Assembly: GCA_007695145.1 (NCBI GenBank)
Contig: REEI01000081.1
Coordinates: 117,563-181,562 of the forward strand
Origin: Saprospirales bacterium
GTDB lineage: Bacteria; Bacteroidota; Bacteroidia; Chitinophagales; Saprospiraceae
Length of the DNA stretch: 64,000 bases
Reading direction: 5' to 3'
Below are positions 18,572-27,869 of this stretch, one piece after another; position 1 is the first letter of the stretch; every line of letters begins with the position of its first letter. The translations under genes and the position numbers were made by a program. Below the pieces are notes generated by a model. The model searched no databases. It worked only from the letters and a program-made list of their open reading frames with translations, and was not told the origin of the DNA.

Positions 18572-19537
18572 ATGAAAAACTTCCTTTTGTTATCCATGAT
18601 AGCGCTCATGCTGGGATCATGTGTCAGCCAACGAAAATACGATGACTTGCTCGCTCAGAATAAAAGATTGGAAAATCGGATCGATCGCCTGGAGCAGGTT
18701 CGCCAATCCTATGATCAATTGGTGGTTGAGCACTCCAATCTGGAACAACAACACAGGTCAGTTTCTGCTGAGAGGGCAGAGTTGGAGACCAGGGCAGGAA
18801 ATTTGCGCAGTAGCCTGGATGATTTGAACAGGGAGTATGAAGAATTGGTCAATCAGAACAGGATGTTATTGTCTTCGGCCACTGAGGAGAGGCAAACACT
18901 AGTGGAGGAATTGGGTAGGAAGGAAAACGAAATAGCCCAAAAGGAACGAAGACTGGAGCGCCTTGAAAGGGATTTAGAAGCCAAGGAAAAGAACCTGAAT
19001 GAGCTTCAGGCTTCACTACAGGAGAGAGAAGCAAGAATCAATGAATTAAATGATCAGATAAACGCTCAGAGAGAAATTCTGGACAATGTTATGGCAGGCA
19101 TCAATCAAGCACTGCTAGGTTTTTCCGACACAGACATCACGGTTACTCAAAAAGACGGGAGGGTTTATATTTCTATGAGTCAGGAACTTCTCTTCGCCAA
19201 GGGATCCGATGTTATCGATGCAAAGGGACGAGGTGCAGTCATTCAGCTCGCTGAGGTACTCAATGCCAACCCTGACATAGCCATTACAGTAGAGGGACAT
19301 ACTGACAGCGACGGAAGTGCTGACAGGAATTGGGATCTGTCGGTGAGCAGAGCTACTGCTGTGGTCAAAATTCTGACACGAGCCGGTATTAACCCCAAGA
19401 GGATCACCGCAGCAGGTAGAGCCCTTTACCACCCGGTGGCACCAAATGATACAGAAGTCAATAAGGCCCTCAATAGACGAACCGAGATTATTTTATCTCC
19501 GGATTTGAGTAAATTATATGACTTAATTCAGAGTTGA
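18572..19537 (+). CDS. OmpA-family lipoprotein with coiled-coil stalk
   Basis: A 321-residue protein. The lipoprotein signal ends at LMLGSC (cysteine about residue 17). A heptad-rich coiled coil follows (about 25-165, rich in Glu, Arg, Leu and Gln). The C-terminal OmpA domain (about 190-315) contains VEGHTDSDGS and LSVSRATAVVKIL, which bind diaminopimelate in peptidoglycan. It probably tethers the outer membrane to the wall across the periplasm. A TAAGTTTG motif near the end of this gene might serve the next gene. Confidence 0.9.
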   Translation: MKNFLLLSMIALMLGSCVSQRKYDDLLAQNKRLENRIDRLEQVRQSYDQLVVEHSNLEQQHRSVSAERAELETRAGNLRSSLDDLNREYEELVNQNRMLLSSATEERQTLVEELGRKENEIAQKERRLERLERDLEAKEKNLNELQASLQEREARINELNDQINAQREILDNVMAGINQALLGFSDTDITVTQKDGRVYISMSQELLFAKGSDVIDAKGRGAVIQLAEVLNANPDIAITVEGHTDSDGSADRNWDLSVSRATAVVKILTRAGINPKRITAAGRALYHPVAPNDTEVNKALNRRTEIILSPDLSKLYDLIQS

Positions 19538-19681
19538 TTTGTAAGTTTGACCATGATAGGATCGTTATGGGCTGAAGGTTAAACAAAGCCCTTTGCGACA
19601 TCTTTAAGGTTTGTCCACCAGGAGCTAGTCTTTGTAACGGGCTGCATCCATTGCTCAAAGTCCAGAAAGTATTCAATACTA

Positions 19682-21016
19682 ATGAACAATAACCTCATCA
19701 GGGAGGCTTTAAAAGTCTTAAATCTGCAAAAGCTGTATTTACATGCAATGCTGATGTTTGGCATCTGTCTTTTCGCCATTTCCAGCTCAAATGCTCAGTC
19801 GGGCACCCAGGAACTTCAGCGCTGCGCGGCAGACGACTTTCTTCAGGAGGCACTGGAGGCCAATCCGGGTTTATTTGAGCATCTGCAAGAAATGGAATCC
19901 CTTTTGCAAGAAAACATAAGGTCGGGAAGCTGGGCTGAGAAAAGGTCTTCCATTGCAATCCCAGTGGTCTTTCATGTGGTTTGGAATAGATCGGAGGAAA
20001 ACATTTCTGATCTGCAAATATTCGATCAGTTGGAAATTCTCAACCGATCTTTCAATATGAATAATCGGAATCTTCACACCGTACCTTCCCAATTCAGAAA
20101 CCTGATAGCCAATATTGATATTGAGTTCTGTCTTGCTGCCCGCGACCCTGATGGCAATCCGACCACCGGAATAACGAGAACCTTTACCCCAATTGAGAAT
20201 GTGGGAAGTGAGCGCATTGATTTTTTGAGAAGAGCTATTCACTTTAGTGAGGCCGGAGGGGTAGACCACTGGGATCCGGACCGCTACCTAAATGTTTGGG
20301 TTTGCAGAATTGGGGGAGGACTTATTGGCAATGCAACTTTCCCAAATGCGATGCCCTATCCAGAAGCGGAAGGGGTGGTCATTGATTACCGCTATGTTGG
20401 AAGCATAGGTACTGCAGTGGAAAGCAGACCGTACGATGGGGGCAAGACCCTCATTCACGAAATCGGACATTATTTCAACTTATTTCATCCCTGGGGTCCA
20501 GGCAGTGGCAGTTGCGATGTAGATGACTTTGTGGAGGATACTCCGCTTCAAATTGGCCCCTATTTTTCTTGCGATGAATCCGATCGGTTCTCCTGCGGGT
20601 CTGAAGACATCGTGACTAATTTTATGGATTATCCTGAGGATGACTGTCTGGCGATGTTTACCCACGGACAAAGGGAGCGTATGCTTTCCAGCCTGATTTC
20701 ATTTAGACAACCCCTTTTGGAGAGTGATGCCTGTCTACCGCCCATGGGGCATGAGCCCTCTGTTGGTCAAGATTCTGATTTGCAATTCAGCTATCTTTTC
20801 AATGCCGGTAAAATTGCCCTGTTTTCCAATGACCTGGGGCCCTTTTCAGGAAATCTCTACGTTTATGATATAGCAGGTAGACTTATTTTTGAGGAAAGCA
20901 TCGCCTTTGATAGGATTCATCTTGTCAATGCTGATTTCCTGCTCCCGGGAGTTTATATCACTTGCTTCAATAAGACTAATAATAGGTATTGTGGAAAAAT
21001 ATTGATTGGGAAATGA
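19682..21016 (+). CDS. Secreted M43-family zinc metalloprotease with T9SS-like tail
   Basis: A 444-residue exported protease of the pappalysin (M43) family. A signal peptide lies near residues 18-40 (LMFGICLFAISSSNAQS). The zinc site HEIGHYFNLFH (about 259-269) matches HEXXHXXGXXH except at the Gly position, and a methionine-turn region lies near CLAMFTHGQ. The C-terminal ~75 residues (GNLYVYDIAGRLIFEE to YCGKILIGK) look like a T9SS type A sorting domain. The ATG at 19682 gives a longish N-region; a later in-frame ATG at codon 20 or 23 would give a tighter signal peptide. Confidence 0.88.
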   Translation: MNNNLIREALKVLNLQKLYLHAMLMFGICLFAISSSNAQSGTQELQRCAADDFLQEALEANPGLFEHLQEMESLLQENIRSGSWAEKRSSIAIPVVFHVVWNRSEENISDLQIFDQLEILNRSFNMNNRNLHTVPSQFRNLIANIDIEFCLAARDPDGNPTTGITRTFTPIENVGSERIDFLRRAIHFSEAGGVDHWDPDRYLNVWVCRIGGGLIGNATFPNAMPYPEAEGVVIDYRYVGSIGTAVESRPYDGGKTLIHEIGHYFNLFHPWGPGSGSCDVDDFVEDTPLQIGPYFSCDESDRFSCGSEDIVTNFMDYPEDDCLAMFTHGQRERMLSSLISFRQPLLESDACLPPMGHEPSVGQDSDLQFSYLFNAGKIALFSNDLGPFSGNLYVYDIAGRLIFEESIAFDRIHLVNADFLLPGVYITCFNKTNNRYCGKILIGK

Positions 21017-21098
21017 AGATTAAAATTTTGAGATACTGAACATGGACTTTGAGGCATCTGAAACCGGTTTTAAAACCGACAATTACAATCTATACCCT

Positions 21099-21905
21099 TT
21101 AGGGCAATAACTCACCCATGCGGTCTGCCAGTTCCATTGCTTTGGCTGAGGCAGCCTCTCTGAAGTCCGGTCCTGAAGAGGCGTAAATGATACTTCTGGA
21201 GGAATTGACTAACAGGCCTGCCCCCCTGGTAGCACTAGATTTATAGACCACTTCCAGACTGCCGCCCTGAGCCCCCACACCCGGGACCAGAAAGAAGTAA
21301 TTGGGGGCTGCTTTCCTTGCAAATTGCAGTCGATCAGACTGGGTTGCTCCACAGACAAACATGATCTTGTCAGGACCTGCCCACAGAACAGACTTCTCAA
21401 TTACTTTTTGAAAGAGCTCCTTCCCTTCAGAATTCCTCATTCTCTGAAAGTCTGCACTCCCCGGATTAGAAGTCACACTCAGCAAAATGGCCCATTTATT
21501 ATCGAACTCGAGGAACGGCTGAATACTGTCCCTGCCCATATAGGGTGACAAGGTGATCGCATTAAAATCTAAGTGATCAAAAAAGGCGAGTGCATACTGC
21601 CTTGAGGTATTTCCAATATCCCCTCGTTTTGCATCCGCTATCAAAAAATGACTATCTGGCAGTAATTTTCGCGTCTTTTCAAGGGCTTTCCAACCTTTAG
21701 AACCATAACGCTCATAAAAGGCCGTGTTGACTTTGTAAGCAACACAATATTCTTTCGTTGCTTCGATGATGTCTTCATTGAACCTGACCAGAGATTTTAA
21801 AGAGCGATCAAACTCTGCCGGCAAACGGTCTATATCCGAATCCAGGCCAACGCACAAAAAACTTCTCTTTTGATGGATATGGTCGACAATATTGGAAATC
21901 TGCAC
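21099..21905 (-). CDS. pyrF: Orotidine 5'-phosphate decarboxylase (type 2)
   Basis: Converts OMP to UMP, the last step of UMP synthesis. The 268 residues include the N-terminal FLCVGLDSDIDRLP and the catalytic DAKRGDIGNT (about residues 91-100), where the Asp-Lys-Asp set does proton transfer. VPGVGAQGG and NSSRSIIYA near the C-terminus bind phosphate. Length and motifs fit the longer subfamily found in actinobacteria and Bacteroidota. The start codon is GTG at 21905. Confidence 0.95.
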   Translation of the reverse strand: MQISNIVDHIHQKRSFLCVGLDSDIDRLPAEFDRSLKSLVRFNEDIIEATKEYCVAYKVNTAFYERYGSKGWKALEKTRKLLPDSHFLIADAKRGDIGNTSRQYALAFFDHLDFNAITLSPYMGRDSIQPFLEFDNKWAILLSVTSNPGSADFQRMRNSEGKELFQKVIEKSVLWAGPDKIMFVCGATQSDRLQFARKAAPNYFFLVPGVGAQGGSLEVVYKSSATRGAGLLVNSSRSIIYASSGPDFREAASAKAMELADRMGELLP

Positions 21906-21964
21906 GTTCTATAAGTCTTTATTCAAGAATTGAAATAAACAGGTATCAAACCGCTATTGGACCC

Positions 21965-22204
21965 TCATAAAACCGCCCTGACTTTTTTTATTTCAGGTAT
22001 TTTTTGAAGTATGGTTTGTTCGATTCCGGCTCTTAAGGTCATTTCAGACATGTCACAAGTACGACATGTTCCAAGCCACTTTATCGTAACTACTCCATCC
22101 GCACTTATATCAATGACTTCGACATTGCCGCCGTCCTCTTCCAGATGTGGTCTCACACTGTCGAGTGCTTTTTCAATTGCTATTCTCAATTCGCTAACCG
22201 GCAT
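21965..22204 (-). CDS. NifU C-terminal-domain (Nfu-type) Fe-S protein
   Basis: A 79-residue stand-alone Nfu domain from the ATG at 22204: LEEDGGNVEVIDI, then GTCRTCDMSEMTLRAGIE, where the CXXC pair (CRTC) binds a bridging Fe-S cluster. It delivers Fe-S clusters to apo-enzymes. The open frame starts at a TTG at 22225, but ATG is preferred. The Mrp-type Fe-S carrier ATPase lies just upstream on the same strand, so the pair probably works together in cluster maturation. Confidence 0.9.
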   Translation of the reverse strand: MPVSELRIAIEKALDSVRPHLEEDGGNVEVIDISADGVVTIKWLGTCRTCDMSEMTLRAGIEQTILQKIPEIKKVRAVL

Positions 22205-22316
22205 GCTATTGTGATTGTTGTGCAAAAATAATAAAAAAAACCATCTCTAATAAACCTAAATGTTCGAAAACTCGGCAAACTAAAAATTAGGAACTATGTC
22301 GGACATCCTGGACTTC

Positions 22317-23396
22317 CTATGTGACATTGACCATTTTGGTTGGTCCAAGCATTTCATTTCTGAGAATGGTCTGTCTGACCAGTTTTACTGCCAACTCTTT
22401 GTAGAGCTTCTCTACCGGCCCTTGTGATAAGACAACCGGAATACCAGAGTCACCAGATTCTCTTATGGATTGAATGATGGGAACCTGTCCTAATAAAATG
22501 CTATTGAAAGTTTTAGCGAGCCTTTTGCCGCCACCTTCGCCAAAAATATAATATTTATTATCGGGCAATTCGACAGGAGTGAACCAGGCCATATTTTCTA
22601 CAACACCCAGTACGGGCACATCAATATTCTCTATTCTAAACATATTCCCGGCCTTGATTGCATCATCCAGGGCCACTTCCTGAGGAGTCGTCACCAGAAT
22701 GGCTCCTGTAAGCGGAAGGGACTGAACCAGGGTCAATTGAATATCTCCGGTGCCCGGAGGTAGATCAATGATCATGAAATCGAGTCCAGGCCATCTTACG
22801 TCACCGATAAATTGTTTCAACACTCCGCTGAGTCGGGGACCTCTAAGCACCACCGCCTGCTCGGGTTCGACAATAAAACCAATAGACATCAAGTACAAAC
22901 CATACTGCTCAAGCGGTTCGAGAACAGGCTTCCCATAGTGCTCATATATTCTGGGGCGCTTCCCTTTCAGATTGAACATGGTCGGAATAGATGGACCGTA
23001 TAAATCAGCATCCAGTAATCCAGTTTTATACCCAAGATTATGCAAGGTTAGGGCTAGATTTACAGCGATGGTTGATTTTCCAACACCGCCCTTGCCACTT
23101 CCAACTGCAATGATATTTTTAACTTGAGGAAGAGGACTATTAGAACCTCCACCGGAGACCGACTTCATGTGAATGTGAATATTCGCTTCCGGATAGATAG
23201 CGAGTATCACTTCCTGGCATTTGAAATTGAGCTGTCCTTTTTGCCTATCTTCCAGTCCTGAGGTATTCAAAGCGAAAAATATGTTGGCATCCTCAACCTT
23301 TAATTCACTCACGCGACCCGCCTGAATTAAATCTGCATCTGAACTCGGATCAGGAACCCCCCTTAGGGCCTGGACTACTTTATTGTGATCAATCAT
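22317..23396 (-). CDS. Mrp/ApbC-family Fe-S cluster carrier ATPase
   Basis: A P-loop ATPase of about 359 residues from the ATG at 23396. It has an N-terminal MIP18/DUF59 domain (about residues 1-85), the deviant Walker A GSGKGGVGKSTIAVN (about 100-114), the Walker B-like DFMIIDLPPGTGD, and ENMAWFTPVELPDNKYYIFG near the C-terminus. The paired CXXC found in some relatives is absent, as in many Bacteroidota members. It lies directly upstream of the Nfu gene on the same strand, supporting a role in Fe-S cluster transfer. An in-frame TTG at 23459 would add 21 residues and is not favoured. Confidence 0.92.
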   Translation of the reverse strand: MIDHNKVVQALRGVPDPSSDADLIQAGRVSELKVEDANIFFALNTSGLEDRQKGQLNFKCQEVILAIYPEANIHIHMKSVSGGGSNSPLPQVKNIIAVGSGKGGVGKSTIAVNLALTLHNLGYKTGLLDADLYGPSIPTMFNLKGKRPRIYEHYGKPVLEPLEQYGLYLMSIGFIVEPEQAVVLRGPRLSGVLKQFIGDVRWPGLDFMIIDLPPGTGDIQLTLVQSLPLTGAILVTTPQEVALDDAIKAGNMFRIENIDVPVLGVVENMAWFTPVELPDNKYYIFGEGGGKRLAKTFNSILLGQVPIIQSIRESGDSGIPVVLSQGPVEKLYKELAVKLVRQTILRNEMLGPTKMVNVT

Positions 23397-23652
23397 TCGT
23401 GAAATTTTATTAAAGTATACAACGAAGCATGCATTCAGCTTGTTGAAAATTCGTTTCAAAAGGTGGAGGATAATAAAAACATCTCCTGGAAAAAATTCTC
23501 CGGACCTTTTGTTTTTTCGCTTGATTGCTATCTTAAGTCGACAGGAAAAACTGAATAAATAATGCTAACATACGCTTTACTTTTTAATTGCGAGATGATT
23601 TAAAGAAATATGGGATACATATAATATAAGTTTTTAATACTTTTGCCTTCTA

Positions 23653-25671
23653 ATGATCGTACACAGAAACATAGAAAACTTGTCGCCCCTCAAAAGATGC
23701 GTTGTGACCATCGGATCTTTCGATGGACTTCATCTCGGTCATAAAAAAATCCTTGAGAGGGTTAATGATTATGCCAGACAGTACAATGCACCGTCAGTTG
23801 TAATTACTTTTGATCCACATCCTCGTCAGGTAATTTTTCCTTCTGACAAGTCTCTGGAGTTGATAACTACACTGCGAGAAAAGACCATTTTATTTGAAAA
23901 GTCAGGAATCGACCATTTAGTCATCGTGCCGTTTACTGTGGAGTTTGCCCAACTTATACCCCAGGAGTACATTGAGAATTTTTTGATAAAAAAATTCAAT
24001 CCCTACTGCATTGTAATTGGATATGATCACCGATTTGGACTCAATCGCGGAGGAGATATTCACATGTTGAAAAGTTATGGGGAGGAGTACGACTTCAAAG
24101 TAGTCCAAATTCCAAAGCAAGAATGCGATGCCATTGCAATCAGCTCCACCAAGATCAGAAAATTTCTGGCAAACAACCAACTCGCTAAGGCCAATCAGCT
24201 GCTTGGGCATCCTTATTTCTTTATTGGGGAGGTAATACATGGTAAAAAACTGGGAAGAGACCTCGGATTTCCGACAGCCAATCTGAAAATACATGACAAG
24301 GAAAAAATTGTTCCGGCATCGGGCATATATGCAGTACTGGTGTATCACGGTGACAATAAGCACCGTGGCATGATGTACGTCGGAAGTCGTCCTACTGTAC
24401 AGGACGATGGACAAAGGAGTATAGAAGTACACATTTTTGATTTCAATCAATATATTTACGGCGATTCACTGTTGATTGAAATGATTGATTTCGTGAGGGC
24501 TGATGAGAAATTTGACGATCTCGAAGCGCTGCGAGCAGGGTTAAAGTCCGACAAAGTCAATGCAGAAATAATTCTGGAAGAATTCGAGCAGAAAAATGCA
24601 GTAAAATCTGACTTCCGCGCTGCCGTTGCACTATTGAATTACAATGGCCTCAAGCACCTGCCTACTTTTCTTCCCTCGGTAGTAACCCACTGCCCATCAA
24701 ATTGCAAAATCTACCTAATTGACAATAATTCCAGCGACGACTCTGTACAGTGGGTTCGGGAAAATCACCCGCAAATCGAGATCATTGAACTCCTCGACAA
24801 TCAAGGCTATGCAGGAGGTTATAATAAAGGACTTCAACTCCTGGATGAAGAATACCTTGTGTTGATCAATACTGATGTTGCTTTTGATTCTGACTGGTTG
24901 AGTCCGGCACTGGATTATCTTGATCAGGAAAAGGAAGTCGCTGCCATACAGCCTAAGATATTGAGTTTCAAAAACCCGGATCGTTTTGAATATGCAGGGG
25001 CATCAGGTGGTTTTATGGATATACTTTCCTACCCCTTTTGCAGAGGAAGGGTTTTTGATTACCTGGAAAAAGATGAAGGCCAATACGATGAAAAAATGGA
25101 AATTTTCTGGGCATCTGGTGCCGCATTTATAGTCCGCAACGACTTGTTTAAAAAAATAGGGGGATTTGATGAGATGTATTTTGCCCATATGGAAGAAATA
25201 GACCTATGCTGGAGGCTCAAAAAGGCCGGCTACAAGATTGAATGCCTTCCTCACTTAAAGGTTTATCACCTCGGCGGTGGGACGTTGGATTACGACAACC
25301 CACGAAAGACCTTTTTAAACTTTCGCAACAGTTTGTTCACCATACTCAAAAATGAATCCAAGAGAAGGCTGGTTTGGTTATTGCCTTCGCGAATATTGCT
25401 GGATATTGCCGCCTCCTTCAAATTCCTGCTTCAGGGGAAATCTGCACTCTTCAAAATGGTGTGGAAAGCAAAGTTTGAAATGATCAGAAATCTCCCAACC
25501 ATTACAGTTTCCAGGAGAAGATACAATTTGCGCATAGCTGAAATGAAATTCCAAAAATCCAGAACCAGATTTGGCAGGTATTACTATTCAGTTGTTTGGC
25601 AATTTTTTATTCGCAACAAAAAGAAGTTTTCCGACCTAAATTGGAGACAAAATGAAGCATCCCGTCATTGA
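23653..25671 (+). CDS. ribF: RibF (riboflavin kinase/FAD synthetase) fused to family 2 glycosyltransferase
   Basis: One uninterrupted frame of 672 codons. Residues 1-310 are a complete bifunctional RibF: FAD synthetase (GSFDGLHLGHKKIL, residues 22-35, with the HXGH nucleotidyltransferase motif) and riboflavin kinase (GRDLGFPTANL near 213). They make FMN and FAD from riboflavin. Residues about 322-672 form a GT2-type glycosyltransferase: VALLNYNGLKHLPTF, IDNNSSDDSVQWV, LVLINTDVAFDSDW, then a basic C-terminal tail. The junction (EEFEQKNAVKSDFRAA) contains no in-frame ATG, GTG or TTG upstream of the GT fold, so a separate start is unlikely. A linked role is not known. The next gene overlaps the end by 20 nt. 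Confidence 0.9.
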   Translation: MIVHRNIENLSPLKRCVVTIGSFDGLHLGHKKILERVNDYARQYNAPSVVITFDPHPRQVIFPSDKSLELITTLREKTILFEKSGIDHLVIVPFTVEFAQLIPQEYIENFLIKKFNPYCIVIGYDHRFGLNRGGDIHMLKSYGEEYDFKVVQIPKQECDAIAISSTKIRKFLANNQLAKANQLLGHPYFFIGEVIHGKKLGRDLGFPTANLKIHDKEKIVPASGIYAVLVYHGDNKHRGMMYVGSRPTVQDDGQRSIEVHIFDFNQYIYGDSLLIEMIDFVRADEKFDDLEALRAGLKSDKVNAEIILEEFEQKNAVKSDFRAAVALLNYNGLKHLPTFLPSVVTHCPSNCKIYLIDNNSSDDSVQWVRENHPQIEIIELLDNQGYAGGYNKGLQLLDEEYLVLINTDVAFDSDWLSPALDYLDQEKEVAAIQPKILSFKNPDRFEYAGASGGFMDILSYPFCRGRVFDYLEKDEGQYDEKMEIFWASGAAFIVRNDLFKKIGGFDEMYFAHMEEIDLCWRLKKAGYKIECLPHLKVYHLGGGTLDYDNPRKTFLNFRNSLFTILKNESKRRLVWLLPSRILLDIAASFKFLLQGKSALFKMVWKAKFEMIRNLPTITVSRRRYNLRIAEMKFQKSRTRFGRYYYSVVWQFFIRNKKKFSDLNWRQNEASRH

Positions 25672-26383
25672 GATCATATTCGAGGACAATCAGCTGGTGG
25701 TTATTTCCAAACCCTCAGGTTTGCTCTCCATACCGGATAGGTATCGGCATAAGCTCCCCTCCGCCAAGTCCCTGCTGGAAGCTGAAAGTTCTGGTGTGCT
25801 CACCGTCCACAGGTTGGACAGAGAAACCAGCGGAATTATGGTCTTTGCGAAGAATGAATTAGCTCACAAGCACCTCAATAACCAATTTCTGGAAAGGACG
25901 GTAGAAAAATCTTATTTATTGCTGGTACATGGAAGTTGCCCAGGAAGTGGCCGAATTGAAGTAAATATCGGTATACATCCCACTCAAAACAAAATGGTAG
26001 TTGTAAAAAAAGGGGGAAAAGCCTCAGTAACTGAATTTGAAACAGTGCAAAATTGGGGTCGCTACAGCCTTGTTAGAGCCAGGTTGTTGACCGGGAGGAC
26101 CCATCAACTTCGGGTTCACTTTTCACATATTGGCCATGAAATTGTTGGCGATCCACTTTACAGCAATAAGGGATTTCTTTTCCTTTCGCAATTCAAGAAA
26201 AAATACAGGCCTCCTGCTGACAGACCTGAAAAACCATTGATGGAAAGACTCGCCCTACACGCTGATATGATCTCATTCAACCATCCTGTTACAGGAGATA
26301 GATTACAATTTAAAGCTGAAATGCCGAAAGACTTTAGAGCAAGTGTGAGACAATTAGGTCTTCAGTTGAAAGCTAGTGAGTAG
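25652..26383 (+). CDS. RluA-family pseudouridine synthase
   Basis: A 243-residue protein that isomerises uridine to pseudouridine in rRNA or tRNA. The catalytic motif VHRLDRETSGIMVFAK (about residues 52-67) holds the active-site aspartate. GRTHQLRVHFSHIGHEIVGDPLY follows near 150. No S4 domain is seen, so it resembles the short RluA type. The ATG at 25652 lies inside the previous gene (20-nt overlap), suggesting translational coupling. Target site unknown. Confidence 0.9.
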   Translation: MKHPVIEIIFEDNQLVVISKPSGLLSIPDRYRHKLPSAKSLLEAESSGVLTVHRLDRETSGIMVFAKNELAHKHLNNQFLERTVEKSYLLLVHGSCPGSGRIEVNIGIHPTQNKMVVVKKGGKASVTEFETVQNWGRYSLVRARLLTGRTHQLRVHFSHIGHEIVGDPLYSNKGFLFLSQFKKKYRPPADRPEKPLMERLALHADMISFNHPVTGDRLQFKAEMPKDFRASVRQLGLQLKASE

Positions 26384-26523
26384 TCTTTGCTATTATTGCA
26401 GGTACAAAAACAGCAAGACTTTTAAACTTTGCTCCCATTATTCAATTGATTGCTTTAATAACCATCAACTTTCAAGGATATTATTTATTAGCTTAATTCG
26501 ATTTCTTTAAAAAACAGGGGCTT

Positions 26524-27255
26524 TTACTTTCGCACAATCCAAAAAGAATTGAATCCCTTTCCTGCTATAATCCCAATTTCACTTTGGTTGATCATTTCAA
26601 GTACAATTAAGAAATTAAAGATCGCATGAATTCTGTTCTCCGCTTGAGCTAGTAATTCCACAAACCCAATTCTCTTTCTCTCCTTTAATGAGGAAGTAAT
26701 GGAATTTCTTATTTCATCTGTTCTATAAGGGTATTTATAAACTTTATGGACCACTCTTTTGCCCCTTTTCTCATAATTTTTCATCACATCATTAAATACT
26801 TCAAAAAGCTTGTACAAGCTTATAGTTTCTAATTCAGCTTCGACCAGTACTTTTTGACCTAATTTTTCCAACTCACTTATGGCACTACCCCTTCTTTCTC
26901 GCATTAATTGCACCTCCTCCAAAGCCTCAAAATCGCCAAGCACCTCCTTGAATCTTTTATACTCCAATAGTTTGCGCACAAGGTCATCTCTAGGATCAAT
27001 CTCTTCACCAAATTCATCCAACTCTCTTCTGGGTAGTAGCATTTTTGCTTTGATCCTGACCAAAGTCGCAGCTACAAGAATAAATTCACTGGCCAGATCG
27101 ATATCCAACTCCTCCATTCGGCGCAGATAATCTAAAAAGTCATGGGTGATTTTTGCAATGGGTATATTATAAATATCCAATTCATCCCGCTCAATAAAAA
27201 ACAGCAGTAAATCAAAAGGACCCTCAAACTCCTCTATGCTGATGTGATAGGTCAT
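26524..27255 (-). CDS. scpA: Segregation and condensation protein A
   Basis: The kleisin subunit that, with ScpB and SMC, forms the bacterial condensin needed for chromosome segregation. The 243 residues start MTYHISIEEFEGPFDLLLFFIERDELDIYNIPIAKIT, the typical ScpA N-terminal helical region, and end in a small winged helix (LIVLEMINQSEIGIIAGKGFNSF). scpB is not adjacent. The start is the ATG at 27255. Confidence 0.93.
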   Translation of the reverse strand: MTYHISIEEFEGPFDLLLFFIERDELDIYNIPIAKITHDFLDYLRRMEELDIDLASEFILVAATLVRIKAKMLLPRRELDEFGEEIDPRDDLVRKLLEYKRFKEVLGDFEALEEVQLMRERRGSAISELEKLGQKVLVEAELETISLYKLFEVFNDVMKNYEKRGKRVVHKVYKYPYRTDEIRNSITSSLKERKRIGFVELLAQAENRIHAIFNFLIVLEMINQSEIGIIAGKGFNSFWIVRK

Positions 27256-27319
27256 GAAATTAATTTAACTCTTTGAATTCCATTAAATACAGCCATTCTG
27301 ATAAAAGAAACACCGTAGA

Positions 27320-27847
27320 TCAACCGGACAAATAACTGAAAAGAAGTATGAAAAAGTAAAAAAACGCAACAATTACCGACACTCCAAAAGCAACCCTTAC
27401 CCACAATGCAGCATTTGAAGAAAATTGTTCAGCCTTTTCCCTATCTCCTTCATAAAATGTGGTATCGACCTGAGCTGCATAAATGATGGCAACTATGGCC
27501 AGCGGATTACAACACAACAATGTGACCAGTAAAGATTCCAATAACCAATTCTTTGGGGGCTTTCTTTTTGCGGTACCTTCATTATCCAAGCCGGGGATTC
27601 CATCTGCTCTTGCCTCAGGCTCATTCGGCTGAAAAATTTCAGGTACCTGTTCTTCGGGCAAATCAATCATGGGTTTTTTGCCTTTAAAAAGGAGGGATCT
27701 CAACTTATCTGACTCCTTCAGCTCTACCCATGTATCAAGTCCAGGATACCAAATCAAAGTATCCGGACTGAGATCAAAGGAAGATAGTTCTTCATAGGTA
27801 TAGGGTCCAAACTGGCTTTCCCCATCTGAGTAAAAATATTGCCGCAT
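27320..27847 (-). CDS. GYF2-domain / CD225-like membrane protein
   Basis: A 175-residue protein with an N-terminal GYF_2 (DUF4339) domain (residues 1-50: YFYSDGESQFGPYTYEEL and LIWYPGLDTWVEL), a Pro/Glu-rich linker, and two membrane segments with the CD225/dispanin pattern (NWLLESLLVTLLCCNPLAIVAIIYA and the later VRVAFGVSVIVAFFYFFILLFSY). It probably sits in the inner membrane with the GYF domain outside the bilayer binding a partner. The function of such bacterial proteins is unknown. The TPR lipoprotein gene lies 22 bp upstream on the same strand. Confidence 0.8.
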   Translation of the reverse strand: MRQYFYSDGESQFGPYTYEELSSFDLSPDTLIWYPGLDTWVELKESDKLRSLLFKGKKPMIDLPEEQVPEIFQPNEPEARADGIPGLDNEGTAKRKPPKNWLLESLLVTLLCCNPLAIVAIIYAAQVDTTFYEGDREKAEQFSSNAALWVRVAFGVSVIVAFFYFFILLFSYLSG

Positions 27848-27869
27848 CTTGTTTTAAAAATTCTTCAAC

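Noticed and set aside
21065..21078. Perfect palindrome CGGTTTTAAAACCG between the M43 protease and pyrF genes
   Set aside because: No loop and no T-run; too short and isolated to call an operator or terminator.
23917..24450. Minus-strand open frame of 177 codons
   Set aside because: Antisense to ribF; composition looks like a shadow frame.
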